From Paraclostridium dentum (GTDB taxonomy: Bacteria > Bacillota > Clostridia > Peptostreptococcales > Peptostreptococcaceae), in the NCBI RefSeq assembly GCF_012922555.1, contig NZ_WIPK01000009.1:1-64000 (forward strand): a DNA stretch of 64,000 bases, in the 5' to 3' direction. A program made the position numbers and the translations under genes. Under the pieces are notes generated by a model. It did no database searches, was not told the origin of the DNA, and worked only from the letters and a program-made list of their open reading frames with translations. Shown in pieces: positions 31,815 to 42,208 of this stretch (the stretch's first letter is position 1; every line of letters begins with the position of its first letter).

Positions 31815-32741
31815 TTATCCTTTAGTTACTGCTACTTCATCTAATATTTCAGACTCCACAACTTCGTCTTTATTGTTTATTTTACTTTTCAAAAACTCCA
31901 TAAACTCATTCCCTAAACCTTCTCTTTTTAATGCAAAGTCAATAGTTGCTTCTAAGAAACCTAGCTTATCTCCTACATCATACCTTCTTCCCTCGAAATT
32001 ATATGCATATATAGCTTCGTGTTCTCCTAAAGTTTTTAAAGCATCTGTTAATTGTATTTCTCCACCTTTTCCTGGAGCTTGATTTTCAAGTATTTCAAAT
32101 ATAGCAGGAGTTATTATATATCTTCCTAGTATAGCGATATTTGATGGTGCTTCTTCTACTTTTGGTTTTTCAACCATATCTTTTACTTTATAAACTCTAT
32201 CTTCTATAAATTTTGCATCTAGTATTCCATACTTATCTGTATCTTCTTTTGACACCTCTTGAACACCTAGTATAGATGTATTGTACTCATCATACGCATT
32301 TATAAGCTGGGCTAAACAAGGAACTTCATTATCTACTATATCATCTCCTAATAAAACTGCAAATGGCTCATCTCCTACGAAGCTCTTTGCACAATATATA
32401 GCATGTCCAAGTCCTTTAGGTTCTTTTTGACGTATGAAATGTATATCTACCATATTAGATATTTCTTTTACCATTTCAAGTATCTCCATTTTTCCCTTTT
32501 GTTCAAGTTCTATCTCTAACTCAACAGATCGGTCAAAATGATCTTCTATACTTTTTTTACTTCTACCAGTAACTACAAGTATTTCTTCTATACCTGAATT
32601 TACTGCTTCTTCTATTATGTATTGTAAAGTTGGCTTATCAACTATAGGTAGCATTTCTTTTGGCTGAGACTTTGTTGCAGGTAGAAACCTTGTACCAAGC
32701 CCAGCTGCTGGTATAATGGCTTTTCTTACTCTTTTTTTCAT
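31815..32741 (-). CDS. galU: UTP-glucose-1-phosphate uridylyltransferase, copy 2
   Basis: Same enzyme as at 13748, 308 aa with MKKRVRKAIIPAAGLGTRFL at the start, the FAVLLGDDIVD site and NFEGRRYDVGDKLGFLEA. The two copies differ by scattered conservative changes and in the last 25 residues. The start is at 32741: the in-frame ATG at 32753 lies within the GGAGG that serves the later ATG. It stands alone between two terminators, close to ugd, whose substrate it makes. Confidence 0.95.
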   Translation of the reverse strand: MKKRVRKAIIPAAGLGTRFLPATKSQPKEMLPIVDKPTLQYIIEEAVNSGIEEILVVTGRSKKSIEDHFDRSVELEIELEQKGKMEILEMVKEISNMVDIHFIRQKEPKGLGHAIYCAKSFVGDEPFAVLLGDDIVDNEVPCLAQLINAYDEYNTSILGVQEVSKEDTDKYGILDAKFIEDRVYKVKDMVEKPKVEEAPSNIAILGRYIITPAIFEILENQAPGKGGEIQLTDALKTLGEHEAIYAYNFEGRRYDVGDKLGFLEATIDFALKREGLGNEFMEFLKSKINNKDEVVESEILDEVAVTKG

Positions 32742-32765
32742 TCTATCCTCCATCGTAATATTTAA

Positions 32766-32797
32766 AAATAACTAAAGATGTTAATCTTTAGTTATTT
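32766..32797. terminator. Terminator between ugd and galU copy 2
   Basis: A perfect hairpin of AATAACTAAAGAT with ATCTTTAGTTATT, loop GTTA. On the minus strand TTATTTTTAAA follows. It closes the long second glycan operon at ugd. Confidence 0.88.
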
Positions 32798-32824
32798 ATT
32801 AATACTATTTTATAAATATTTTCA

Positions 32825-33991
32825 TTAATCTCTGTTGAATAAATCTCTTGTATAAACTTTTTCTTCTACATCAAATAATTCTTTAGATATTCTATTTGAA
32901 ACTATAACATCACATATTGATTTAAATTCATCTAAATGTTTAATTACTTTTGAATTAAAAAAGTTGTCTTCTTTTAATGCCGGCTCATAAACTACTACTT
33001 CTATCCCTTTAGCTTTTATTCTCTTCATTATTCCTTGAATAGATGATGCTCTAAAATTATCAGAGTTAGTTTTCATTGTTAATCTATATATTCCTACAAC
33101 TTTAGGATTTCTTTTTATTATCTGATCTGCTATATGATCTTTTCTAGTTCTATTTGCATCAACTATAGCTCCTATTATATTGTTAGGTACATCTTCATAG
33201 TTAGCTCTTAATTGTTTTGTATCCTTTGGTAAACAATATCCTCCATATCCAAATGAAGGATTGTTATAGTGATTGCCGATTCTTGGATCTAATCCAACCC
33301 CTTCTATAATTTGCTTTGTATTCAATCCTCTAAGTTCTGCATATGTATCCAACTCATTAAAATATGCTACTCTAAGAGCTAAATATGTATTAGAAAATAA
33401 CTTAACAGCTTCAGCTTCAGTTGAATTAGTAAATAATACAGGTATATCTTCTTTCTTTACACCTTCTAATAAAAGTTCAGCAAATTTTTCTGCTCGTTCT
33501 GATTGTTCTCCTACTATTATTCTAGAAGGGTATAAATTGTCATATAAGGCCTTTCCCTCTCTTAAAAACTCTGGAGAAAATATTATGTTGTCTGTATCAA
33601 ACATTTCTTTTACTCTTTCTGTGTACCCAACAGGCACAGTTGATTTTATTACCATTATTGCATCAGGGTTTATAGCTAACACGTTAGCTATAACGGCTTC
33701 AACTGTTCTTGTATTAAAATAGTTTTTTTCTGGATCATAATTAGTTGGAGTTGCTATTATTACATAGTCTACGTTTTCATATGCTTTATATGCGTCAGTT
33801 GTAGCTTTTAATTTTAATTTTTTAGTGGACAAATACTCTTCAATCTCTACATCTACTATCGGAGACTTTTTGTTGTTTATCATGTCGACCTTCTCTTTGA
33901 TTATATCTACTGCTATTACTTCGTTATTTTGTGATAATAATATAGCATTAGATAATCCAACGTAACCTGTTCCTGCTACTGCTATTTTCAT
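32825..33991 (-). CDS. ugd: UDP-glucose 6-dehydrogenase
   Basis: Oxidises UDP-glucose to UDP-glucuronate. The 388-aa protein has [20 protein letters not shown] (NAD motif), [29 protein letters not shown], the catalytic cysteine in [14 protein letters not shown] and [14 protein letters not shown] in the UDP-binding domain. It is the short Ugd type of E. coli, unlike the WbpO enzyme at 20541. The ATG at 33991 has GGGGG 8 nt upstream; upstream in-frame ATGs are too close to it. It is the last gene of its operon and feeds the next-door UDP-GlcA 4-epimerase. Confidence 0.95.
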   Translation of the reverse strand: MKIAVAGTGYVGLSNAILLSQNNEVIAVDIIKEKVDMINNKKSPIVDVEIEEYLSTKKLKLKATTDAYKAYENVDYVIIATPTNYDPEKNYFNTRTVEAVIANVLAINPDAIMVIKSTVPVGYTERVKEMFDTDNIIFSPEFLREGKALYDNLYPSRIIVGEQSERAEKFAELLLEGVKKEDIPVLFTNSTEAEAVKLFSNTYLALRVAYFNELDTYAELRGLNTKQIIEGVGLDPRIGNHYNNPSFGYGGYCLPKDTKQLRANYEDVPNNIIGAIVDANRTRKDHIADQIIKRNPKVVGIYRLTMKTNSDNFRASSIQGIMKRIKAKGIEVVVYEPALKEDNFFNSKVIKHLDEFKSICDVIVSNRISKELFDVEEKVYTRDLFNRD

Positions 33992-34015
33992 TGTCATTTC
34001 CCCCAATTAAATCAT

Positions 34016-35035
34016 TTATATTTCTACGTTATAGAATTCCTTATACCAATTTGCAAATTGCTCTAGCCCTGATTCTATGCTAGTTCTTGGTTTGAATCCT
34101 ATAGCTTCTTCTAAATCTGAAGTGTCCGCATAAGTTTTCTGAACATCTCCTGGTTGCATTTCCATATAATTTTTAATTGCTTTTTTTCCTATTTTATCTT
34201 CTAACACAGATATAAATGTCTCTAACTGTACTGGTTGATTATTACCTATATTATATATTTTGTATGGAGCAAAGCTTTCACTTAGCTTATCCATAGTTTC
34301 ATCCCACTCTGGATTAGCCTTTGGTGCTAACGGTAATAATCTATATATACCTTCTACTATATCATCTATGTACGTAAAATCTCTTTCCATTTTTCCATGA
34401 TTGAACACATTTATAGGCTTGTCCTTAAGTATTGCATCTGTAAATGAAAAGTATGCCATATCCGGTCTTCCCCAAGGCCCATATACTGTAAAAAATCTAA
34501 GCCCTGTTGTTGGTATCTTATATAAATGACTGTATGTATGTGCCATTAATTCATTTGATTTTTTCGTAGCAGCATATAAGCTTACCGGATGATCAACTTG
34601 ATGTTCTGTAGAAAATGGAGCTACTTTATTACCTCCATATACAGAACTTGAAGAAGCATATAACAAATGTTTAACTGGATAATTTCTACATGCTTCTAAT
34701 ATATTTACAAATCCTATTAAGTTCGAATCAACATAAGCATATGGATTTTCTATTGAATACCTCACTCCAGCTTGAGCTGCTAAATTTACTACATATTGAA
34801 ACTTATATTTTTCAAATAATCTTTCAATTTTTTCTTTTTCTTGCAAATCAATCTTAAAAAATTCATAATTGTCATATTCCTTGAGTAACTTTAATCTATT
34901 TTTTTTTATTGATATATCATAATAATCGTTCATATTATCTATTCCAACTACTTTGTATCCTCTTTTAATTAAATTTTTAATTAGATGATATCCTATAAAT
35001 CCACTTGATCCTGTCACTAATATTGTTTCTTTCAT
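34016..35035 (-). CDS. UDP-glucuronate 4-epimerase (CapI type)
   Basis: A 339-aa extended SDR. ILVTGSSGFIGYHLIKNLIK (NAD), VGIDNMNDYYDISIKKNRLK (the DNxNDYYD stretch typical of UDP-GlcA epimerases), NLAAQAGVRYSIENP, YASSSSVYGGN, SLYAATKKSNELMAHTYSHL (YxxxK), and RFFTVYGPWGRPDMAYF complete the signature. It makes UDP-galacturonate from the product of the Ugd encoded just downstream. Confidence 0.92.
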   Translation of the reverse strand: MKETILVTGSSGFIGYHLIKNLIKRGYKVVGIDNMNDYYDISIKKNRLKLLKEYDNYEFFKIDLQEKEKIERLFEKYKFQYVVNLAAQAGVRYSIENPYAYVDSNLIGFVNILEACRNYPVKHLLYASSSSVYGGNKVAPFSTEHQVDHPVSLYAATKKSNELMAHTYSHLYKIPTTGLRFFTVYGPWGRPDMAYFSFTDAILKDKPINVFNHGKMERDFTYIDDIVEGIYRLLPLAPKANPEWDETMDKLSESFAPYKIYNIGNNQPVQLETFISVLEDKIGKKAIKNYMEMQPGDVQKTYADTSDLEEAIGFKPRTSIESGLEQFANWYKEFYNVEI

Positions 35036-35095
35036 ATGCTAAACCACACTTTCTAAAAATTTAATACTAAATTCTAATAAATATAAAACTATTTT

Positions 35096-36286
35096 TTATT
35101 TAGTCTTCCTTAAGTAAGTAATTTCTTCTATAAATGCTTTCATTGAATTTGTGTAATTTCTATAGTCAAAACTTTCCTTTGCAATTTTTTTCGATAAACT
35201 TCTCATCGCTAAATTTTTATCTAATTGCTCATCTATAATTTGTTTTAATGTCCTTTTTACAGATTCCACAGAACATTTTTCTATAATTACACCACTTTTT
35301 TCATTTTTAACATACATACCTATATCACTAGTTAAATTCGATATAACTGGTGTTCCACACGCTAAGCTTTCTGCAACTTTAGTTGGAAATCCTGCATTAG
35401 CATATCTTTTATTCGGTCTTAAAAGTATTGTGAAATTAGAATTAGTTACAAATTTACTGACATCTTCTTGATTCACTTTACCTAAAATTTCTATAAAGTC
35501 GTCACTATTTTGTAATAGGTATTTCTTTTTCCCTAATAACTTTTCAATATGTTCTCGGTTAGGTCCTATAATTTGTAATTTTATAGAACTTCTTAGATAT
35601 GAGTCTTCTGCAATTGCAATTATGACTTTATCTATGTAGTCTTTTTTCTTTGCCGGAAAACCTGCATATGTTATAATAATTTTTTCACTTAAATTTTTAT
35701 ACTCTTTATTATATTTTTCTATATCTAGAATAGTAGGTATTCTAATAGTTTTCGTTCCACAATTTCTATAGTATTTACTCAAATATTCACTTATTGCAAT
35801 TATTCCATCTGACTTTTTATAAAGATAATGCATAGCTATTCTATTATCCCAATAAAATGGTCCTACTGGACCTAATGCTAATTGTTTTGCGTCATACCAT
35901 TCTCCGATTTCAACAACTAATGGTATATTATATTTATTTAATATCCTTTTTACAGGTAAGAATAAATGAGAAAATCCTGACCCCAAAACAACAACTTCCG
36001 GCTTTCTTTTATCCAAATATTTCAATAAAAGTTCTTCAAGCTTTCTATGTGAATAAAACGTATTTTTAAAATTAGCCTTGATTCCTGAAGTTATTGGTGC
36101 AAAGTGTATAAGTTCAATTTTTTGTGCTCTTATATACTCATATAATGACTTATCACCTTCTTGACTAATTACAGTTACACGATAATTTAAATGTTGAAAC
36201 ATTTTACAAAAATATAAAACCCTTGTAGCGTATGCTGTATTATTTGGAAACGTATTATTTGCTATATATATAATATCTTTTTTCAT
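35096..36286 (-). CDS. Glycosyltransferase, GT4 family
   Basis: A 396-aa GT-B enzyme. The N-terminal half has NNTFPNNTAYATRVLYFCKM, a common start of capsule GT4s; the C-terminal half has IITYAGFPAKKKDYIDKVI, LQIIGPNREH, FTILLRPNKRYANAGFPTKV and AESLACGTPVISN. The first glutamate of the usual EX7E pair is replaced here (NAGFPTKVAESLACG), as seen in many members. The ATG at 36286 is preferred over that at 36295 because AAAGGA lies 9 nt before it. Donor and acceptor unknown. Confidence 0.82.
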   Translation of the reverse strand: MKKDIIYIANNTFPNNTAYATRVLYFCKMFQHLNYRVTVISQEGDKSLYEYIRAQKIELIHFAPITSGIKANFKNTFYSHRKLEELLLKYLDKRKPEVVVLGSGFSHLFLPVKRILNKYNIPLVVEIGEWYDAKQLALGPVGPFYWDNRIAMHYLYKKSDGIIAISEYLSKYYRNCGTKTIRIPTILDIEKYNKEYKNLSEKIIITYAGFPAKKKDYIDKVIIAIAEDSYLRSSIKLQIIGPNREHIEKLLGKKKYLLQNSDDFIEILGKVNQEDVSKFVTNSNFTILLRPNKRYANAGFPTKVAESLACGTPVISNLTSDIGMYVKNEKSGVIIEKCSVESVKRTLKQIIDEQLDKNLAMRSLSKKIAKESFDYRNYTNSMKAFIEEITYLRKTK

Positions 36287-36346
36287 TTTTTTCATTCCTT
36301 TTGTAAAATTGTAATTGTAAGTTATAGTTCATGCTCCTTTTTATAT

Positions 36347-37675
36347 TTAGTCATCGTCCTTAAAGTTCAATCTATTATTAAATATTAGCCACAGTAAAAA
36401 AATTACAATTGTAGCCATTGCATCTCCTCTTGTGTGAAATAATTGATTGTTAGTTACTATGTATACATATTGTATATTTAATAGAGTCAAAAGTACTATT
36501 GATATTGGATTTTTATATAAAACAACTTGTTTCCAGCATCTCATATATATATACCCTATAATTCCCATATATACTAAAGCTCCTATAAATGTCATATCTG
36601 ATGCTAACCATGGAAAAATAGTATGCCAATCTCCAAATGCATCTATCCCGTAATAATTTTGCATTCTAATTAGATAGGTATCATTCATGACATTGGGTAT
36701 TCCTGGTATAATTTGATCTAACATACTTTTTATTCCTAATGCACTTCCTAGCCCATACGTCCACTTAAAAGGTAGTTGAAGACAAAGAGATAGTCCATAG
36801 TATCCCATAGTTGGGTATACTAAAAAAGATCCAACTTGTAGCCGCAAGCTCTCTGGTATTATTAATAGTAAAGGATGGTTTAGATTTAAAGTTGCTCCAT
36901 TACTCCCAACTGTTTTAAAACTAGATCCCCAATATTCTTTTCTCCCAGCTATTATAAATGAAAACATAAAAAAAGCTATCATAACTACAATAAATAATGT
37001 AACAATTGTTTTAATTTTAAATTTTTCTTTGTTTTTTATAATACCTTTTACAATAAAAATACTGCAAAAATAAATTATTGTATCTCCTATAATTTTTTGA
37101 ATCCCTAAATAAAATATATTATATATTATAGTTAGTAAAATGTTTATAATTAATATTAATCTAGATTTGAATTTTAATTTTTCCCATATGAAAAATCCAA
37201 TAACTGTAGTACTTATATATAAAAAAGTCATAAAAGTATCCATTTGTCTAAAAAAATTAGAATCAGCTAGTTCACCTGCATTCATCCTTGTATATGACAT
37301 AGCCATACTTTCCATTAAATTGCCAATTTCTATACTTCCATACTTTTTTATACAACTTAATATTAGTAGACTCTTTATGACAAAAACTATGTATATCAAT
37401 CTTCTAGTGTATTTTACGACCAGTCTATTAACATTCTCATTATTGTTTAATTGCTTTGGCTTATAAGCAGATCCAATTAACATTCCAATCCATGTTATAA
37501 ATAAGAAACAAATGATATATGTGCTAACTAAAAGTTTATTGAATCCTGGATATTCCCATGGTCCCCATAAACAAAGAGCTAAAGTTAACAATACATAAGT
37601 TGAAATACCTACAAACGGAACCCATCTATAACTTACCGTAATGTGTTTTTTTTTTCTTTTAATATATATGCTCAT
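36347..37675 (-). CDS. wzy: Wzy-like polysaccharide polymerase, copy 2
   Basis: A 442-aa integral membrane protein of about 11-12 helices, with a basic N-terminus (KRKKKH) and a large outward loop near residues 245-345. The FSFIIAGRKEYWGSSFKTVG and NDTYLIRMQNYYG segments resemble those of oligosaccharide repeat-unit polymerases (O-antigen polymerase type). The call rests mainly on topology and operon context between capG and a GT4 gene. The protein differs from the polymerase at 18217, so the two clusters probably make different polymers. Confidence 0.75.
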   Translation of the reverse strand: MSIYIKRKKKHITVSYRWVPFVGISTYVLLTLALCLWGPWEYPGFNKLLVSTYIICFLFITWIGMLIGSAYKPKQLNNNENVNRLVVKYTRRLIYIVFVIKSLLILSCIKKYGSIEIGNLMESMAMSYTRMNAGELADSNFFRQMDTFMTFLYISTTVIGFFIWEKLKFKSRLILIINILLTIIYNIFYLGIQKIIGDTIIYFCSIFIVKGIIKNKEKFKIKTIVTLFIVVMIAFFMFSFIIAGRKEYWGSSFKTVGSNGATLNLNHPLLLIIPESLRLQVGSFLVYPTMGYYGLSLCLQLPFKWTYGLGSALGIKSMLDQIIPGIPNVMNDTYLIRMQNYYGIDAFGDWHTIFPWLASDMTFIGALVYMGIIGYIYMRCWKQVVLYKNPISIVLLTLLNIQYVYIVTNNQLFHTRGDAMATIVIFLLWLIFNNRLNFKDDD

Positions 37676-37692
37676 TTTAAAGTCCTCTTTTG

Positions 37693-38817
37693 CTATTTAT
37701 TCCATACAGTCTTATTTACAATATGAGTATAACTTTGAATTAACTTTATAACCTTCACTGATACATTTCTATCTATATAATCCTGCGGCATTACTACTTC
37801 TTCATTGTTTTTTTTCATAGCTACTGCAAGTTTCATAGCTCTCTCTACATCTTCACCTTTTATTCCACCTATAACAACAGTCCCTTTGTCTAATACCTCT
37901 GGTCTTTCAGTTGATGTCCTTATAAGCACTCCTGGGAAGTTTAACATTGCACTTTCTTCTGATAAAGTACCACTATCTGAAAGAACACAGAAACTGTTCA
38001 TTTGAAGATGGTTATAATCCATAAAGCCAAATGGCTTTAAACTTTGTACTAATGGATGGAATTTAAACTCTCTTTGATCTATAAACTTCTTACTTCTTGG
38101 ATGAGTAGAGTATATAACAGGCATCTGATATTTTTCAGCTATATTATTTATAGAGTTCATTAAATCCATAAAATTTTCTTCATTATCTATATTTTCTTCT
38201 CTGTGAGCAGAAACTAATATATACTTATCTTTTTCAAGGTTTAATCTTTCTAATACATCACTTTTTTCTATCTTATGCATATGTGCTTGTAATACTTCTT
38301 GCATAGGTGATCCTGTTACAAATATTGTTTTTCCATCTATACCTTCAGATATTAAATATCTTCTTGAATGCTCTGTATATGGTAAATTTATATCTGATAT
38401 ATGATCTACTATCTTTCTATTTATCATCTCAGATACATTCCAGTCCCAACATCTATTTCCAGCTTCCATATGGAATATTGGACACTTAAGTCTTTTAGCT
38501 GATATTGCTGACATTGCAGAGTTTGTATCTCCTAATACTAAAAGTGCATCTGGTTGTTCTTTTTGTATTACTTCATAAGATTTAGCTATTATATTACCCA
38601 TAGTTTCACCTAAGTGACCCCCTACTGAATCTAAGTAATAGTCTGGCTCTCTTAGTTCTAAATCTTCAAAGAACACTTGATTTAGAGTATAATCCCAATT
38701 TTGACCTGTATGTACTAATACATGGTCAAAATATTGATCGCATTTTTTTATTGTTTCTGAAAGTCTTATTATTTCTGGTCTAGTACCAACTATAGTCATT
38801 AACTTTAATTTTTTCAT
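37693..38817 (-). CDS. capG: UDP-N-acetyl-sugar 2-epimerase, CapG/FnlC type
   Basis: A WecB-like 2-epimerase of 374 aa with TIVGTRPEIIRLSETIKKC at the start, HTGQNWDYTLNQVFFEDLEL, LVLGDTNSAMSA, HMEAGNRCWDWNVSEMINRK, and LSDSGTLSEESAMLNFPGVL. The NRCWDWNVSEM context is typical of CapG/FnlC/WbjD. It performs the last step to UDP-N-acetyl-L-fucosamine. Its ATG overlaps the capF stop (TAATG). Confidence 0.92.
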   Translation of the reverse strand: MKKLKLMTIVGTRPEIIRLSETIKKCDQYFDHVLVHTGQNWDYTLNQVFFEDLELREPDYYLDSVGGHLGETMGNIIAKSYEVIQKEQPDALLVLGDTNSAMSAISAKRLKCPIFHMEAGNRCWDWNVSEMINRKIVDHISDINLPYTEHSRRYLISEGIDGKTIFVTGSPMQEVLQAHMHKIEKSDVLERLNLEKDKYILVSAHREENIDNEENFMDLMNSINNIAEKYQMPVIYSTHPRSKKFIDQREFKFHPLVQSLKPFGFMDYNHLQMNSFCVLSDSGTLSEESAMLNFPGVLIRTSTERPEVLDKGTVVIGGIKGEDVERAMKLAVAMKKNNEEVVMPQDYIDRNVSVKVIKLIQSYTHIVNKTVWNK

Positions 38818-39998
38818 TATTTATTCACCTCTAAGAAATACGTATCTGGTTTTTCTGGATTAAACATTTCATTTGACCAGAAAAGAGTTATAACTTCGTC
38901 TTGTCCTATATTTTCTATTGAATGAGTATATCCTGGGGGTATGTCAAGCACTTGTGGTTTTTCACCATCTACTATATACTCTATAACTTTTTCTCCATCT
39001 ATTTTTCTAAATCTTATATTAGCTTGTCCTTGTATAACCATGAACTTCTCTGTCTTAGTATGGTGCCAATGGTTACCCCTAGTTATTCCAGGGTGTGTTT
39101 TAGACACAAACATCTGCCCAAACTGTTCAGATTTAACAAGTTCAGCTAACCATCCTCTGTTATCTTCTTTCTTATCTAAGAAATATGAAAAATCATCTTC
39201 TTCTAAATATGTTAAATATGTTGAGTATAAAGCCTTATTAAAACCATCACTTAAATCAGGTATTAATAAACTCTTTCTCATATTTCTAAACATCTTCAAT
39301 GAATCTACTATATTTCCTAATGTTCTTTTATAAACAGTAGTTACTTCATAGTAATATTTATCTATTTGTACACAGTTTGATCCTGTTGTTGTAAGAGCAA
39401 CTTCTTCATTAATTTCATTTAGATTGAGCATATTCCAACCTTCTATACACTCTACAATTGATTCAACAACATCATCAATATAAACTAAGCTTAATTCTAT
39501 CGATGGGTCGTTTACCCATACATCTAAATCATGTGCTATATTGTAGCAAAATGTAGTTACTGCTGAATTGTAGTTAGGTTTACACCACTTACCAAATAAG
39601 TTTGGTAGTCTAAATATATATACCTTGGCATTACATTCATCACTATATTTAATCAATTCATCTTCTGACTGTTTCTTACTTTTACCATAATCATTATCAA
39701 TTTCTGCATGAGTTGATGATGTTATCAGTATAGGTGTATTTTTATTTTCATTTTTTAGGAAACTTACTATTTTCTCAGTTAACCCTCCATTACCTTCATA
39801 AAACTCTGAAGTTTCTTTAGGTCTATTTACACCAGCTAAGTGAACTATAAAATCAGCTTTTAATGTAGCTTGTCTCAATTCTTCTTCACTGTTTTGTCTA
39901 TCTATTGTAATTACTTCATACTTTTTAGCTTCATTTAAAGCAACAACTGTGTTTTTACCTACGAATCCATTTGATCCTGTTACTAATATTTTTTTCAT
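38817..39998 (-). CDS. capF: Bifunctional reductase CapF/FnlB of UDP-L-FucNAc synthesis
   Basis: A 393-aa two-domain protein. An N-terminal SDR domain (ILVTGSNGFVGKNTVVALNE; SSTHAEIDNDYGKSKKQSED) is joined to a C-terminal cupin domain with metal-binding histidines (GITRGNHWHHTKTEKFMVIQ, IPPGYTHSIENI). In S. aureus CapF the cupin epimerises and the SDR reduces the sugar. The ATG at 39998 is used; the alternative GTG at 40007 lies inside the ribosome binding region. It lies between capE and capG. Confidence 0.93.
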   Translation of the reverse strand: MKKILVTGSNGFVGKNTVVALNEAKKYEVITIDRQNSEEELRQATLKADFIVHLAGVNRPKETSEFYEGNGGLTEKIVSFLKNENKNTPILITSSTHAEIDNDYGKSKKQSEDELIKYSDECNAKVYIFRLPNLFGKWCKPNYNSAVTTFCYNIAHDLDVWVNDPSIELSLVYIDDVVESIVECIEGWNMLNLNEINEEVALTTTGSNCVQIDKYYYEVTTVYKRTLGNIVDSLKMFRNMRKSLLIPDLSDGFNKALYSTYLTYLEEDDFSYFLDKKEDNRGWLAELVKSEQFGQMFVSKTHPGITRGNHWHHTKTEKFMVIQGQANIRFRKIDGEKVIEYIVDGEKPQVLDIPPGYTHSIENIGQDEVITLFWSNEMFNPEKPDTYFLEVNK

Positions 39999-40027
39999 TT
40001 TAATCACTTCCCACTATTAGAAATATA

Positions 40028-41083
40028 TTATTTGGTCATTGCAACTTCACTAAGTCTTCTTTCTTCTTCAAAATTAGCTAACTCTTCTTTTATATAATCC
40101 AATTTCAATAGTAACTCTTTCATTTCTTGAACATTTAGTCTATGTGTGTTGTGTGAGTGGTAATCATCTAATATAGATACATTTTCTTTTCCATCACTAA
40201 AATAATTGTCATAATTTAAATCTCTATTGTCTGAATATATTCTGAAGTAGTCTCCGCAATCCTCAGATTTTCCTAACTCTTCTCTTGTTGCTAATGTTTC
40301 ATATAATTTTTCACCATGTCTAGTTCCAATTATTTTAATTCCTGTTTCTTCTGATCCAAATAATTCTTTCATGGCTTGTGCTAAACACTCTATTGTTGCT
40401 GCTGGAGCTTTTTGTATGAATAAATCTCCCTGTCTTCCGTTCTCAAATGCATATAAAACTAACTCAACTGCATCAGGTAAACTCATCATAAATCTTGTCA
40501 TATTAGGATCTGTTACTGTTATATCTTCGCATCTTCTCATTTGATCTATAAATAAAGGTATTACTGATCCTCTAGATGCCATAACATTTCCATATCTTGT
40601 TACAGTTATAAGCGTATCTTTTGGATCAACTTGTCTAGCTTTTGCTATCGCGACTTTCTCCATCATAGCTTTAGATATCCCCATAGCATTAATTGGATAC
40701 GCAGCTTTATCTGTACTTAAGCATACAACTCTTTTGACCTTATTATGTATACATGCATTTAATACATTTTCAGTTCCTACTACATTAGTCTGTACAGCTT
40801 GCATTGGGTAAAATTCGCAAGATGGAACTTGCTTTAATGCTGCTGCATGGAATACATAATCAACACCTTTTAATGCATAGTCTATGCTATTGTAATCTCT
40901 TACGTCTCCTATATAAAACTTTAACTTATCATTCCTATAAGTTCTCCTCATATCTTCTTGTTTCTTTTCATCTCTGCTGAATATTCGTATTTCTTTTATA
41001 TCTGTATCTAAAAACCTATCTAATACAGCATTCCCAAAAGATCCAGTACCTCCAGTTATCAAAAGTATTTTATTTTTAAACAT
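40028..41083 (-). CDS. capE: UDP-GlcNAc 4,6-dehydratase/5-epimerase CapE/FnlA
   Basis: A 351-aa soluble SDR that starts UDP-L-FucNAc synthesis. ILLITGGTGSFGNAVLDRFL (NAD), IFSRDEKKQEDMRRTY, HAAALKQVPSCEFYPMQAVQ, LSTDKAAYPINAMGISKAMM (MxxxK form), TRYGNVMASRGSVIPLFIDQ and IIGTRHGEKLYETL are the CapE/FlaA1 signature. The ATG at 41083 has AGAGG upstream; an extended start at 41119 adds twelve residues of no family character. Confidence 0.93.
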   Translation of the reverse strand: MFKNKILLITGGTGSFGNAVLDRFLDTDIKEIRIFSRDEKKQEDMRRTYRNDKLKFYIGDVRDYNSIDYALKGVDYVFHAAALKQVPSCEFYPMQAVQTNVVGTENVLNACIHNKVKRVVCLSTDKAAYPINAMGISKAMMEKVAIAKARQVDPKDTLITVTRYGNVMASRGSVIPLFIDQMRRCEDITVTDPNMTRFMMSLPDAVELVLYAFENGRQGDLFIQKAPAATIECLAQAMKELFGSEETGIKIIGTRHGEKLYETLATREELGKSEDCGDYFRIYSDNRDLNYDNYFSDGKENVSILDDYHSHNTHRLNVQEMKELLLKLDYIKEELANFEEERRLSEVAMTK

Positions 41084-41140
41084 AATTACGTAGCCTCTAC
41101 TTTCTATTTTTATTAACAATCCTATAAACTTATTATAAAT

Positions 41141-42208
41141 TTAAGAATTTATTATTGTATCATTCCATAAGTTTAAAATATTAGTTAAATTTAAGTTTTT
41201 CATTGAACTATATGCATTTTCTCCTAAACTTAATCTCAAGTTTTTATTTAATATAAGCCTTTCAATTGCATTTTCTAAATCTTTCTCCGATTTTATCGGT
41301 ACTAATAATCCATTTTTTTCATCTATAATAATTTCATTCGATCCTGCACAATTGGTAGATATACACGGGATTCCCATTGCCATCGCTTCTAAAAGCGCAT
41401 TTGAAAGTCCCTCATAGTTAGATGATAGTACAAATACTTCTGCATCTACTATATTTTCATGAATATTCTTCTTATTTCCAGGAAAAATTACACAGTTTTC
41501 AAGATTTAAATTCTTAACTTTTTTAATTAACTTACTTTTCAAGCTTCCCTCTCCAAATATATAAAGTTTATATTCTGGATATTTTAGACTTAAATTTTTG
41601 AATACATCTATTAGTAACGAATGATTTTTTTGTTCTTCTAATCTTCCTACTGCAACTATTTTTTTACTATCACTTTCTATGTGCCTTACCTTAACCGAAA
41701 CCGGATTAGGAATTATAATACTATTTTTTTGTATACATTTTGGAAAACAAGACTTAGCCCACTCAGTTTGAAAAATAACTTTATTGGCAAAATTATACAT
41801 CACATAAGTTGAAATTTTCACAAAAAAGCTTCTTCCATCTGATTTCGGGTCGTTTCTTTCTGAAACTATAATCGGCTTTTTTAATCCTAAGCATGAAATT
41901 AATGTTATAACATTTATTCTAGCTATAAATGAAACGATAAAATCAGGATTACTATCTTTTACATGTCTCCTTATACTAAAAATCCAATTCGGTAATTGTA
42001 TAAATTTAGATTTTCCTAATTTAAAAATTGGTTTTAAATTTATTCTACTATCAAGGTCGTAATCATTACTATCATCAAGCAAAGTTATAATATCTACATC
42101 CCATCCACTTTTAGCATAATTATTTGCTAAAATAGATATTACTCGCTCTGCCCCACCCCTTCTCATGCTTCCTATTATAAACATTATTCTTTTATTATCA
42201 TAATCCAT
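41141..42208 (-). CDS. Glycosyltransferase, GT4 family
   Basis: A 355-aa GT-B enzyme starting with the common RIMFIIGSMRRGGAERVISI motif. IVSERNDPKSDGRSF follows in the middle, then KIVAVGRLEEQKNHSLLIDV, YIFGEGSLKSKL, VIFPGNKKNI and the EX7E segment SNYEGLSNALLEAMAMGIPC. Likely one of several sequential sugar transferases of the second cluster; specificity unknown. It begins directly after the next upstream GT4 gene (no gap), implying coupling. Confidence 0.87.
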   Translation of the reverse strand: MDYDNKRIMFIIGSMRRGGAERVISILANNYAKSGWDVDIITLLDDSNDYDLDSRINLKPIFKLGKSKFIQLPNWIFSIRRHVKDSNPDFIVSFIARINVITLISCLGLKKPIIVSERNDPKSDGRSFFVKISTYVMYNFANKVIFQTEWAKSCFPKCIQKNSIIIPNPVSVKVRHIESDSKKIVAVGRLEEQKNHSLLIDVFKNLSLKYPEYKLYIFGEGSLKSKLIKKVKNLNLENCVIFPGNKKNIHENIVDAEVFVLSSNYEGLSNALLEAMAMGIPCISTNCAGSNEIIIDEKNGLLVPIKSEKDLENAIERLILNKNLRLSLGENAYSSMKNLNLTNILNLWNDTIINS